The notes under the pieces were generated by a model. The model did no database searches, had not been told where the DNA came from, and saw nothing but the letters and a program-made list of their open reading frames with translations. A stretch of 64,000 nucleotides of DNA from Micavibrio sp. UBA5572 (lineage in GTDB: Bacteria; Pseudomonadota; Alphaproteobacteria; Micavibrionales; Micavibrionaceae). Below, piece by piece: positions 25,458 through 33,076 of the stretch. Both the position numbers and the translations under genes were made by a program. The stretch's first letter is position 1; each line of letters begins with the position of its first letter. Where the stretch lies: contig DIMG01000029.1 of assembly GCA_002425415.1 (NCBI GenBank), positions 124,001 through 188,000 of the forward strand. Reading direction: 5' to 3'.

Positions 25458-25551
25458 GTTTCACTTAATTTTTTGATCACAATTTTGTTGACCACGATCG
25501 ATTGTTATGCAAATAAAGCTTCTTGGTATCCACAAATCAAGGATTTCTATC
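25458..25551 (+). promoter_or_regulatory. promoter/leader of first Sel1 gene (repeat copy 1)
   Basis: This leader holds AAGTTTCACTTA, then TTGACC, a 17-base spacer and AAATAA preceded by TATGC (extended -10 like). It recurs in front of all three Sel1 genes, which supports a real promoter. AAGGA stands before the ATG. Confidence 0.6.
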
Positions 25552-26115
25552 ATGTTCGACGAACATAACGATTATGTAAATAGTGCGCAGCATTCAAGAC
25601 ATTTACAGATGCTACAACAGTCAGCCAATGAAGGTGATGCGGAAGCACAATATGAATTGGCAGACTGCTATTTTCATGGGAACGGCGTCGAAAAGGATGA
25701 AGAGAAAGCTTTTCAATTGTACGAAGATGCCGCCAAGCAAGGCCTTATCAGAGCACAATGTGCTTTAGGACTCTGCTATTTTCGTGGGCATGGCGTTGAA
25801 AAGAATGAAAAGAAAGCCTTTGAAGCGTTATCAACAGCCGCTCGTCATGGCTTGGCCATTGCATTCTATTATTGCGGCCTAATGACTGAACGTGGCTATA
25901 CCGACACCCCGCCAAACCCTGAAAAAGCCATGATTTATCATACTTTGGCGGTCATGAACGGGAGTGCCATTGCTGTCGAAAAATTTGGGAAACGCCCCAA
26001 ATTGGTGGAAGAATTCAGGCAAGTTGCGCGTCAATATCCGGCAATTATTTCATTGTTGATGGACGTAACCGGGATAACAGTTTCAGGAACGGCTCCTGCC
26101 CCTCAAGCACAATAA
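25552..26115 (+). CDS. Sel1-repeat protein, copy 1
   Basis: This 187-residue protein has no signal peptide or membrane helix. It carries two clear Sel1-like repeats (about residues 25-95) of the form EGDAEAQYELADCYFHGNGVEKDEEKAFQLY, here cut short, each a helix-turn-helix of about 36 residues, and a weaker third. Sel1 repeats mediate protein contacts and are common in host-associated bacteria. The start is set at 25552 on the AAGGA site. It is the first of three tandem paralogs with duplicated upstream DNA. The divergent groES promoter lies just upstream. Confidence 0.85.
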   Translation: MFDEHNDYVNSAQHSRHLQMLQQSANEGDAEAQYELADCYFHGNGVEKDEEKAFQLYEDAAKQGLIRAQCALGLCYFRGHGVEKNEKKAFEALSTAARHGLAIAFYYCGLMTERGYTDTPPNPEKAMIYHTLAVMNGSAIAVEKFGKRPKLVEEFRQVARQYPAIISLLMDVTGITVSGTAPAPQAQ

Positions 26116-26237
26116 TTTTTCCTATCCTTTTCGGGATAGAAACATTCTACCGAAAAAGAAAGTTTCACTTATTTGTTGACCGCAGGCTTTTGTTATGCAA
26201 ATAAGCTGGCGGATATACACACAAAAGGAATTCCATC
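26116..26237 (+). repeat. duplicated intergenic segment, copy 2 (hairpin plus promoter)
   Basis: It begins with a hairpin, CTATCC / GGATAG, about 12 bases after the first Sel1 stop. It continues with AAGTTTCACTTA, TTGACC - 17 bases - AAATAA and an AAGGA site. Nearly the same order of elements precedes the third gene (26790-26926), so gene and promoter were duplicated together. Confidence 0.7.
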
Positions 26238-26789
26238 ATGCCTCTCTTCAGAAATGCTCATCGGGAACGTCAAGCACAAATACAACGTCTACAACAATCA
26301 GCCGATGACGGTGATGCAGAGGCACAATATGAGTTGGCAGAACGCTATTTTCGTGTTGAGAAAGATGATGGACAAGCCTTTGAATGGTTTAAACAAGCTG
26401 CCAATCAAGAATTGGCCAAAGCTCAACATGCCTTAGGACTCTGCTATTTTTATGGGATCGGCGTTGAGCAAAATAAAGAGATAGCCTTTGAATGGTGTGA
26501 AAAAGCTTCTCGCCAAAACTTTGCAATGGCTTCTTATAATTGCGGTGTGATGCAGGAATCTGGCTATACCAATCATCGACCAAACCTTCAAAGAGCCTTT
26601 GCTTATTATGCCTTGGCTTTGGGAACAGATACAAAAGTTAATGATCTTGTTGCCGAAAAAATCAAGAAAAACCCCTTAGTCTTGGCTGGATTATTCGAAC
26701 TGGTTGCATCCCAATGCTCTGAAACTCTTGGAATTTTAGAGATAAAAATAGTCAGAGCATTAGGCAAGGCTTCTACTCTTACTCTTTAA
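26238..26789 (+). CDS. Sel1-repeat protein, copy 2
   Basis: This 183-residue paralog of the preceding gene is similar at both the protein and DNA level (QQSADDGDAEAQYELAERYF matches QQSANEGDAEAQYELADCYF). The first repeat has lost its G-x-G-V turn: about eight residues are missing between YF and VEKDDG, so it is probably degenerate. The second repeat (AQHALGLCYFYGIGVEQNKE) is intact. No signal peptide is present. The start follows an AAAAGGA site. Confidence 0.83.
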   Translation: MPLFRNAHRERQAQIQRLQQSADDGDAEAQYELAERYFRVEKDDGQAFEWFKQAANQELAKAQHALGLCYFYGIGVEQNKEIAFEWCEKASRQNFAMASYNCGVMQESGYTNHRPNLQRAFAYYALALGTDTKVNDLVAEKIKKNPLVLAGLFELVASQCSETLGILEIKIVRALGKASTLTL

Positions 26790-26926
26790 AACACAATAAT
26801 TTTCCTATCCTTTTCAGGATGGAAATATTTTCTCGAAAAAAGAAAGTTTTACTTAATTTTATTGACAACTTCATTATTATTATGCAAATAAAGTTGGTCA
26901 ACATCAACAAAATAAGGGATTCTATC
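26790..26926 (+). repeat. duplicated intergenic segment, copy 3 (hairpin plus promoter)
   Basis: This is a third version of the unit: hairpin TATCC / GGATG, AAGTTTTACTTA, TTGACA, an 18-base spacer, AAATAA preceded by TATGC, and an AAGGGA site. It is less conserved than copy 2. Confidence 0.65.
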
Positions 26927-27328
26927 ATGTTATATTCAAGAATATTCTCTGATGCGGTAAAACATAAACTATTTCAACTAGGACTCCATTTTTTTAATAG
27001 AGGTAGAGGCCATGTAGCCACTCCATTGCTTGAAGCGGCGGCCAACCAAGGTCATGCCCACGCTCAAAATGCATTAGGTCACATCTATTTAAACGGATGG
27101 GGAGTTGAGCAAAATGCAGAAAAAGCCCAAAGATGGTTTAAAGCAGCGGCCGACCAAGGGCATACCGATGCTCAATTTTCATTAGGAAAAGCTTTTCGGG
27201 ATGGGTTATTCGGTCAGCAAAATAAAGCAGAAGCCCAAAAATGGTTTAAAGCGGCGGCCGACCAAGGGCATACCGATGCTGAAAAATTCTTAACTCTGCT
27301 GAACACCAACACACTTTCTTATAATTAA
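26927..27328 (+). CDS. Sel1-repeat protein, copy 3
   Basis: This 133-residue protein has two and a half Sel1 repeats. Two of them are almost identical to each other: the block A-x-KWFKAAADQGHTDA, with RWFKAAADQGHTDA in the first. The near-identity points to recent repeat expansion inside the gene. The N-terminus (about residues 1-35) differs from copies 1 and 2. No signal peptide is apparent. The start at 26927 follows AAGGGA. Confidence 0.83.
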   Translation: MLYSRIFSDAVKHKLFQLGLHFFNRGRGHVATPLLEAAANQGHAHAQNALGHIYLNGWGVEQNAEKAQRWFKAAADQGHTDAQFSLGKAFRDGLFGQQNKAEAQKWFKAAADQGHTDAEKFLTLLNTNTLSYN

Positions 27329-27410
27329 CAAAATGGGTCTACCAATAATCCCTCAGCCATTCGTTATCACGATGGGCTGACTGTTTTTGCGAATTTTACC
27401 GTAGACACAA

Positions 27411-27445
27411 AAGACTTCGGGATTCTGAAGTCTTAGTTTCTTTAT
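27411..27445 (+). terminator. terminator after Sel1 cluster
   Basis: A perfect eight-base stem AAGACTTC / GAAGTCTT with an eight-base loop is followed by AGTTTCTTTATT. It ends transcription from the Sel1 genes before usg. Confidence 0.7.
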
Positions 27446-27526
27446 TAAAAAATCCTTAATATATTTTGTGATATATTGGTCAAAATGCGCCAGAAGAGTG
27501 CAGTTACAGAACAGGAGGTTTGATAT

Positions 27527-27790
27527 ATGGCCAATCTTATCACCCAACTCAATAATTACCGTTTGACGACAGCCGAGATTATCTATCATTTGCCCGATCA
27601 TCCGCAGCTTTTACAAAGCTACATCTGGCAGGAGTATGATCTTTCCCCTCAATTTCCCGAACTTTATAAATTTTTGGAATTCTGGACAAGGACGCTTGAT
27701 GGAAAGCTTCATTCTGTGATGGTTGCCAGCAAAGAGATTATCACCCCTGGCGATCTTCGCTTTTATGATGCAGAGATTACCATTCAGTAG
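27527..27790 (+). CDS. usg: Usg-family protein
   Basis: This 87-residue protein matches the Usg family, found almost only in alphaproteobacteria: LTTAEIIYHLPDHPQLLQSY, then IWQEYDLSPQFPEL and KFLEFWTRTLDGKLHSV. The function is unknown. It has the strongest ribosome site in the region, AGGAGG eight bases before the ATG. It converges with nrdG, with one base between the stop codons. Confidence 0.85.
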   Translation: MANLITQLNNYRLTTAEIIYHLPDHPQLLQSYIWQEYDLSPQFPELYKFLEFWTRTLDGKLHSVMVASKEIITPGDLRFYDAEITIQ

Positions 27791-27791
27791 T

Positions 27792-28493
27792 TTAAAAGTT
27801 TCGGTATTCGATTGTAAAATTTTCCGAAGGCTGGATATGAGTCATATCCAACCCCTGCTCCTGATCGAGCATCTTGCCCAATGTTCCTGCATCTTTGTGG
27901 CGGTAGTTTTGCAAATAATACGTCCCCGTATATTTTTTTTCTTCCAAATCGACGATCATACTATTGATGTCATCTTCCCTTAACAGGTCGGTATGAATCG
28001 TGGTTCTGACTTCAAATTTTCCGTGTTGATTGGCGCACAAATAATCCAATGTTTCTTGAAATCTATTCCACAGCCTGCGGCCTGTGCCTGTTACAGTTTT
28101 AAACTTGCACGGTGAAGCTTTATAATCGAGAGCAAGAAAATCAATCAGTTTGTTTTCAAAAAGATGTTTGATCGTTTCAGGATATGTGCCATTGCTGTCC
28201 AGCTTTACGGCATACCCCATTTCTTTGATTGTTGATAAAAAATTGGCAAGGTCTTTATAACACGTAGCTTCCCCGCCTGAAATCACGACCCCGTCCAAAA
28301 GATTTTTTCGTCGTTTTAAAAAATCAAGAATATCGTTTTCTGTCTTTATGCCCTTTCCATTCACGATGTCAGGATTGTGGCAATAGGCGCAGCGCATATT
28401 GCATCCGGCAAACCAGATAATACAGGCTGTTTTTTGCGGGAAATCCAGCATCGTAAACGGAGTCAGGCTATAGATAGGACTTTTATCGATCAT
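27792..28493 (-). CDS. nrdG: anaerobic ribonucleotide reductase-activating protein (radical SAM)
   Basis: This 233-residue radical SAM enzyme has the cluster motif CNMRCAYC (Cys31, Cys35, Cys38) and the glycine-rich SAM-binding segment VVISGGEATCYKD. NrdG forms the glycyl radical on NrdD under anaerobic conditions. Its ATG overlaps the nrdD TGA by four bases (ATGA), so translation is coupled. It is longer than the E. coli enzyme (about 154 residues), but this length is common for the pflA-like NrdG group. Confidence 0.93.
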   Translation of the reverse strand: MIDKSPIYSLTPFTMLDFPQKTACIIWFAGCNMRCAYCHNPDIVNGKGIKTENDILDFLKRRKNLLDGVVISGGEATCYKDLANFLSTIKEMGYAVKLDSNGTYPETIKHLFENKLIDFLALDYKASPCKFKTVTGTGRRLWNRFQETLDYLCANQHGKFEVRTTIHTDLLREDDINSMIVDLEEKKYTGTYYLQNYRHKDAGTLGKMLDQEQGLDMTHIQPSENFTIEYRNF

Positions 28494-30496
28494 GAAAACA
28501 AATCTTTGGATTCAATACGGGTTTCAAGGAAGTGAACGCGTTCCCGATGCTCGCCTTTCTTGCCAACATTAAAGCTATCCACGGGGCGAAAATATCCCAT
28601 AACCCTTGTCCAGACATTGGTTTTGCTTCCGCAGGTCGGGCAGGTCGGCTGTTCGCCTTTCAAATAGCCATGTGTGGTGCATGTCGAGAAAACCGGAGTC
28701 ACCGTGATATACGGAAGCTGGTAATTCTCGATTACTTTTTTAACGAAGCGTTGACAGGCTTGAGCGTCCGATATTTTTTCAGACATATACAGGTGCAAAA
28801 CTGTGCCGCCGGTATATTTGCATTGCAATTCATTTTGTAGCTCCAACGCCTCAAACGGGTCATCGGTATGTCCTGCAGGAATTTGCGACGAATTGGTGTA
28901 GTAGATATTCTCGTTGCATCCCGCTTGGATAATATCATCAAACTGTTTTTTGTCTTCCTTGGCAAAGCGATAGGTTGTGCCTTCGGCTGGTGTTGCTTCC
29001 AGATTATACAAATTTCCGGTTTGCTCCTGATAAATCCGCATTTTATCACGCATATGATCCAAGATTGACAACGCCATCTCTATGCCGCGTTCATCCGCAA
29101 GGTCAAGTTCATCGTTTGTAAAATTACGAATCATTTCATTCATGCCGTTTACGCCAATGGTGCTGAAATGATTGCGCAAAAAAGGCAAGTAGCGTGATGT
29201 GTATGGGTATAATCCGCGATCATACATGTGTTGGATAAAGTCACGTTTCTTTTCAAGGGTAGAGCTTGATAAATCCATCAAGCGATCAAGTTCGGCCATT
29301 AAACCGTCCCTATCGCCTTTAAAGCGATAGCCAAGACGTGCCATATTGATGGTGACAACGCCGACCGATCCGGTCATTTCGGCAGAGCCAAACAAGCCAT
29401 TGCCACGACGCAAAAGTTCACGCAAATCCAGTTGCAGGCGGCAGCACATCGAGCGCACAGCCCCGGGAGAATAGGCTTCCGGATTTCTGACCCGTTCGCC
29501 GTTTTCATTTTTCATCCACTGGCTACCGACAAAGTTCTGGAAGTAAGATGACCCGACTTTTGCCGTATTTTCGAAAATCGCCTGTGCAACTTTGCTATCC
29601 CAATCAAAATCTTCGGTAATATTGACTGTTGGAATCGGAAAAGTGAAGGGTTGGCCTGTGCTATCGCCTTCAGTCATAACCTCGTAATAGGCAATGTTAA
29701 TCATTTCCATTTCAGGAACAAAATGTTTAAAGGTCAAATCTTCGAGTGAGCGAATACCCATATCCCGTTTCTGGGCTTTAAGCATCAGATCGTCACGATC
29801 CATATTTTTGAACAAATGGATGTCGTTGGCGGTTGGAAATTGGTTAGCCAAATCTTCGGGAACTGTAATATCGAGCGTGATATTGGTGAACGGAGATTGC
29901 CCCCAACGCGCAGGAACATTCAAGTTATAAACAAATTGGCGAATGGCTTTCTTGATTTCCTTGAAAGGTAAATTATCCAGAAAAACATAAGGAGCCAGAT
30001 AGGTGTCAAAGGAACTGAAAGCTTGAGCCCCTGCCCATTCCGATTGCAAAATTCCAAGGAAATTTGACATTTGTCCCAAGGCTTCGCGGAAATGGTGCGG
30101 AGGACGAGACGAGACACGTCCACCCACGCCGTTAAAGCCTTCATTCAGCAAGGCGCGCAAAGACCATCCGGCGCAATATCCCGTCAGGCAATCGAGATCA
30201 TGAATATGAATATCGGCGTTGCGGTGGGCGAAGCCTTCGGCGGGGGCGTAGATTTCATCAAGCCAGTAATTGGCAATGATCTTTCCGGCCACATTATTAA
30301 TCAGACCCGCATTGGAATATCCGGTGTTGGCGTTGGCCTTGATCCGCCAATCCGTTCCGGAGATATATTCGGATACGGCTTGTGTACAATCCACATTGGT
30401 TCCCCCTTCTTTGAATATGGATGGGTGTTGACCCGATACAACAGACAAGGGGGTACAAGATGATGTGTGCAAAGACTTTTGCTGTGAGTTGCTCAT
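28490..30496 (-). CDS. nrdD: anaerobic (class III) ribonucleoside-triphosphate reductase
   Basis: This 668-residue enzyme makes deoxynucleotides without oxygen. The C-terminal zinc site has Cys pairs in CSTC and CPTCG, followed by the glycyl radical segment RVMGYFRPVDSFN. Core segments such as GTDWRIKANANTGYSNAG and ADIHIHDLD are typical of NrdD. The N-terminus lacks an obvious ATP-cone, unlike E. coli NrdD. The start is set at 30496 because GGAG lies seven bases upstream. It is the first gene of nrdD-nrdG, behind two NrdR-like boxes. Confidence 0.94.
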   Translation of the reverse strand: MSNSQQKSLHTSSCTPLSVVSGQHPSIFKEGGTNVDCTQAVSEYISGTDWRIKANANTGYSNAGLINNVAGKIIANYWLDEIYAPAEGFAHRNADIHIHDLDCLTGYCAGWSLRALLNEGFNGVGGRVSSRPPHHFREALGQMSNFLGILQSEWAGAQAFSSFDTYLAPYVFLDNLPFKEIKKAIRQFVYNLNVPARWGQSPFTNITLDITVPEDLANQFPTANDIHLFKNMDRDDLMLKAQKRDMGIRSLEDLTFKHFVPEMEMINIAYYEVMTEGDSTGQPFTFPIPTVNITEDFDWDSKVAQAIFENTAKVGSSYFQNFVGSQWMKNENGERVRNPEAYSPGAVRSMCCRLQLDLRELLRRGNGLFGSAEMTGSVGVVTINMARLGYRFKGDRDGLMAELDRLMDLSSSTLEKKRDFIQHMYDRGLYPYTSRYLPFLRNHFSTIGVNGMNEMIRNFTNDELDLADERGIEMALSILDHMRDKMRIYQEQTGNLYNLEATPAEGTTYRFAKEDKKQFDDIIQAGCNENIYYTNSSQIPAGHTDDPFEALELQNELQCKYTGGTVLHLYMSEKISDAQACQRFVKKVIENYQLPYITVTPVFSTCTTHGYLKGEQPTCPTCGSKTNVWTRVMGYFRPVDSFNVGKKGEHRERVHFLETRIESKDLFS

Positions 30497-30559
30497 GCGA
30501 ATCTCCATAAATTCATGTTTTCTAAAGGTAAATCGGACGATCCGCCCGTTTGGTCAAAA

Positions 30560-30575
30560 ACACAATATGTTGTGT
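30560..30575. promoter_or_regulatory. NrdR box 1 upstream of nrdD
   Basis: The near-perfect palindrome ACACAATATGTTGTGT fits the NrdR box consensus (ACACwATATwTwGTGT). NrdR represses ribonucleotide reductase genes in response to nucleotide levels. Confidence 0.8.
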
Positions 30576-30591
30576 TGGTTTAATTGTAAAA

Positions 30592-30607
30592 CAACAATAT
30601 GTTGATT
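30592..30607. promoter_or_regulatory. NrdR box 2 upstream of nrdD
   Basis: CAACAATATGTTGATT is a weaker NrdR box whose centre is 32 bases (three helical turns) from box 1, the usual paired arrangement. Confidence 0.72.
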
Positions 30608-30693
30608 TTTAACTGGCGTTTTGTCGCATGTTTTTCCGCATGATTCCCGCCCATGTTTTGAAAAATAAGATATTGGCTATATTGAGGAAATCC

Positions 30694-31017
30694 CTAATCT
30701 TTCAATGATCCGGGGGCCATTGTGACTTTGAGTCCGTCCAGTTCGTCGGACATCAGAATTTGGCAGGACAGGCGCGAATTGTCTTCTACCCCTATGGCAT
30801 CTTCCATCAAACGGTCTTCCTCATCGTCTCTTTTGGGGTAAAGCTTGTCTTGCCATTCTGGTGATACATAGACGTGACACGTTCCGCACAGGCACGCCCC
30901 ACCGCATTCAGCCTTCATTGGCAAGCCGTAATCCCGAATAATTTCCATGACACGCCAGCCATCCAGACCTTCGAGTTCATGCTCTACGCCTTCAAAATCC
31001 GTCACAAATAATTTCAT
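30694..31017 (-). CDS. fdx: adrenodoxin-type [2Fe-2S] ferredoxin
   Basis: This 107-residue protein has the cluster ligands Cys38, Cys44, Cys47 (C-x5-C-x2-C) and Cys85, with an acidic binding helix (DDEEDRLMED). It carries single electrons, for example to iron-sulfur assembly or P450 systems. It is the last gene of a minus-strand run FNR - membrane protein - ferredoxin. Because a ferredoxin reductase lies two genes upstream, the two may be an electron-transfer pair. AAGGAAA precedes the ATG. Confidence 0.93.
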   Translation of the reverse strand: MKLFVTDFEGVEHELEGLDGWRVMEIIRDYGLPMKAECGGACLCGTCHVYVSPEWQDKLYPKRDDEEDRLMEDAIGVEDNSRLSCQILMSDELDGLKVTMAPGSLKD

Positions 31018-31038
31018 GGGGTATTTCCTTTAAGTCTT

Positions 31039-31935
31039 TTATTTTACTTTTTTGTCATCCGCAGGGAAATCATTCATCGATCCTTTTGCGCGCGGCAAAA
31101 AGTTTCTCATTGCCCATGCAAAAGATGCCGTTGTCACCAAACCAACAATCAGTTCGGTGGTAACACTGATAAATACGCCGATAAAATGCCCCAGCATTAA
31201 ACCGTTTTCGCCCATGTCTTCGGTCGTGCCGTACACGACACGCACCAGCATGATCGCAACAAAGGTAATGGGTGCCATCGATGCAAAAAACAAAACCAGC
31301 AAATAGACCGAAGGCATAAAACCCGACAAAGCTTTCATATAGGATTTGACCGGCATCAAGACTGACAGTGGAATATACAGCCACATAAAGCGGAACATCC
31401 AGATCGTTGCCGCAATAACCATAATTGTAGGAACAAGTGCAAAGACTCCTAGTATGCCTGCCAATGATCTGTTTTCTGTTTCACTGGTTTTGGCTGCTTC
31501 TGCAGCAGTTCTGGCATTTTCTATTTCTTGCGAGGACGGAAAAAATTCAAACATCATGTAGCGAATCACGTAAGCCAGCATCCCCAATAGAACATAAGTC
31601 AGAATCGAGGCAATAATTCCACGCGCACGGTTTAGTAATGCGCTTAAAATTCTCGGATCCGGCCTTTGAGGCAACATTATCGGCCAACGCTCGTTCATCA
31701 AGAGAGTTCTTAGAAATTGCGCCAAAACCCAGCCTTCGGCAAAGGTCGCAGGCAGCATAATCAACCCTTGGCGCAATACATTATCGTCAATATCCAGCGC
31801 GAAAATAGCGATTGTGCAGGCGAATTTTATAAAAAGCGGGATCAAAGCCAGTTTAAGCAAATAGGCGCGCTCAATCCAGACACGGTAATATCCGTATCCG
31901 GCAGCATCCATAATATTGAACTGAAACTTTGCCAT
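31039..31935 (-). CDS. unknown multi-pass membrane protein between ferredoxin and its reductase
   Basis: This 298-residue protein has about six hydrophobic helices (near residues 26-47, 55-75, 109-130, 162-185, 210-233 and 248-275). It has no motif I recognise and no cluster or heme ligands that stand out. It starts eight bases after the ferredoxin-reductase gene and ends 21 bases before the ferredoxin gene, so the three form one operon. Confidence 0.75.
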   Translation of the reverse strand: MAKFQFNIMDAAGYGYYRVWIERAYLLKLALIPLFIKFACTIAIFALDIDDNVLRQGLIMLPATFAEGWVLAQFLRTLLMNERWPIMLPQRPDPRILSALLNRARGIIASILTYVLLGMLAYVIRYMMFEFFPSSQEIENARTAAEAAKTSETENRSLAGILGVFALVPTIMVIAATIWMFRFMWLYIPLSVLMPVKSYMKALSGFMPSVYLLVLFFASMAPITFVAIMLVRVVYGTTEDMGENGLMLGHFIGVFISVTTELIVGLVTTASFAWAMRNFLPRAKGSMNDFPADDKKVK

Positions 31936-31943
31936 GATGTGGA

Positions 31944-32978
31944 CTATGCCACGCCAAGTTTACTCTGTAAATCACTCGAAGAGGTTGTGTACTGAAATCT
32001 TAACTTTTTATCCGGATAGATATAGCGAAAAGCCTGTTGCGCCATCAATGCCCCTTCGTGAAATCCGGATAAAATCAATTTAAGCTTACCTGGATAAGTA
32101 TTGATATCCCCTATGGCAAAAATTCCTTGAGTCGATGTTTCAAATTTTTCGGTATCAACCGGAATCAGGTTTTCATGCAAATTCAGGCCAAAATTCGCAA
32201 TGGGTCCCAATTTCATGGTCAAACCATAAAAGGCCAGAAGCGTGTCACAGGATATGACTTCTTCACCATTTTCCTTTGATTTGACTTTCAGTCCGGTCAT
32301 TTGCGGGGCTGCGCCTTCTATACTCGCCAGATCACAAATTTTAAGGGTCATTTTTCCTACGGCTACCATTTCACGCATTTTATTCACCGAGTCAGGCGCA
32401 GCACGGAAATCATCGCGCCGATGCACCAAGGTTACATGTTTTGCAATCGGCAATAAATTCAATGTCCAGTCCAATGCGGAATCTCCGCCGCCCGCAATTA
32501 CCAGATTTTTTTCGCGAAATTGTTCCATTTTGCGCACGGCATAAAAGACAGATATTCCTTCATAAGACTCAATATCTGGAACAGCCGGTTTTTTGGGCAT
32601 AAATGATCCGCCTCCGGCCGCGATAATCATCACCGGTGCCGTGATGATTGTTCCCAAATCGGTTGTGACACGCCATTTTCCGTCTTCGGTTTTTGTGACC
32701 GTTTCAGCCATTTGTCCGAAATGAAAGGTCGGAGAAAAGGGTTCGATTTGTTTCATCAGGCTATCGGTTAGTTGTTGACCAGAAATAATCGGGTGTGCAG
32801 GGATGTCATAAATCGGTTTTTCAGGATAAAGTTCTGTGCATTGCCCCCCTGCACGATCCAGAATATCAATCAGATGTGCCTTAATATCCAACAAACCCAA
32901 TTCAAAAACAGCAAATAAACCAACGGGCCCTGCCCCGATTATAATTGCATCTGTTGTGAATTCTGTTTGCTCGGTCAT
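31944..32978 (-). CDS. ferredoxin-NADP+ reductase, TrxR-like (type 2)
   Basis: This 344-residue flavoprotein has the FAD motif DAIIIGAGPVGLFAVFELG near the start, the signature RAGGQCTELYPEKPIYDIP (about residues 42-60) of TrxR-like ferredoxin reductases, and the NADPH motif VIAGGGDSALDWTLN (about 161-175). The CxxC redox pair of thioredoxin reductase is absent at its usual place, so it should pass electrons to ferredoxin or flavodoxin. It leads the operon with a membrane protein and a ferredoxin, and diverges from ctaA. Confidence 0.92.
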   Translation of the reverse strand: MTEQTEFTTDAIIIGAGPVGLFAVFELGLLDIKAHLIDILDRAGGQCTELYPEKPIYDIPAHPIISGQQLTDSLMKQIEPFSPTFHFGQMAETVTKTEDGKWRVTTDLGTIITAPVMIIAAGGGSFMPKKPAVPDIESYEGISVFYAVRKMEQFREKNLVIAGGGDSALDWTLNLLPIAKHVTLVHRRDDFRAAPDSVNKMREMVAVGKMTLKICDLASIEGAAPQMTGLKVKSKENGEEVISCDTLLAFYGLTMKLGPIANFGLNLHENLIPVDTEKFETSTQGIFAIGDINTYPGKLKLILSGFHEGALMAQQAFRYIYPDKKLRFQYTTSSSDLQSKLGVA

Positions 32979-33076
32979 TGTATTTTCTCTACCCTTGGCT
33001 TTATCCGGTTGCCTTGTCTGGAAATTTTCTATCCTTGCTGTATATTATCAAAATCAACTTTTTGAAAGTCCCCAAC

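Noticed and set aside
25552..27328. CRISPR-like or transposon origin of the tandem repeats
   Set aside because: The repeats are coding Sel1 genes with duplicated promoters; no short regularly spaced repeats, transposase or target duplication.
32978..33076. Longer N-terminus of CtaA from a TTG
   Set aside because: The extra 33 residues do not look like the family and the TTG overlaps the divergent FNR start.
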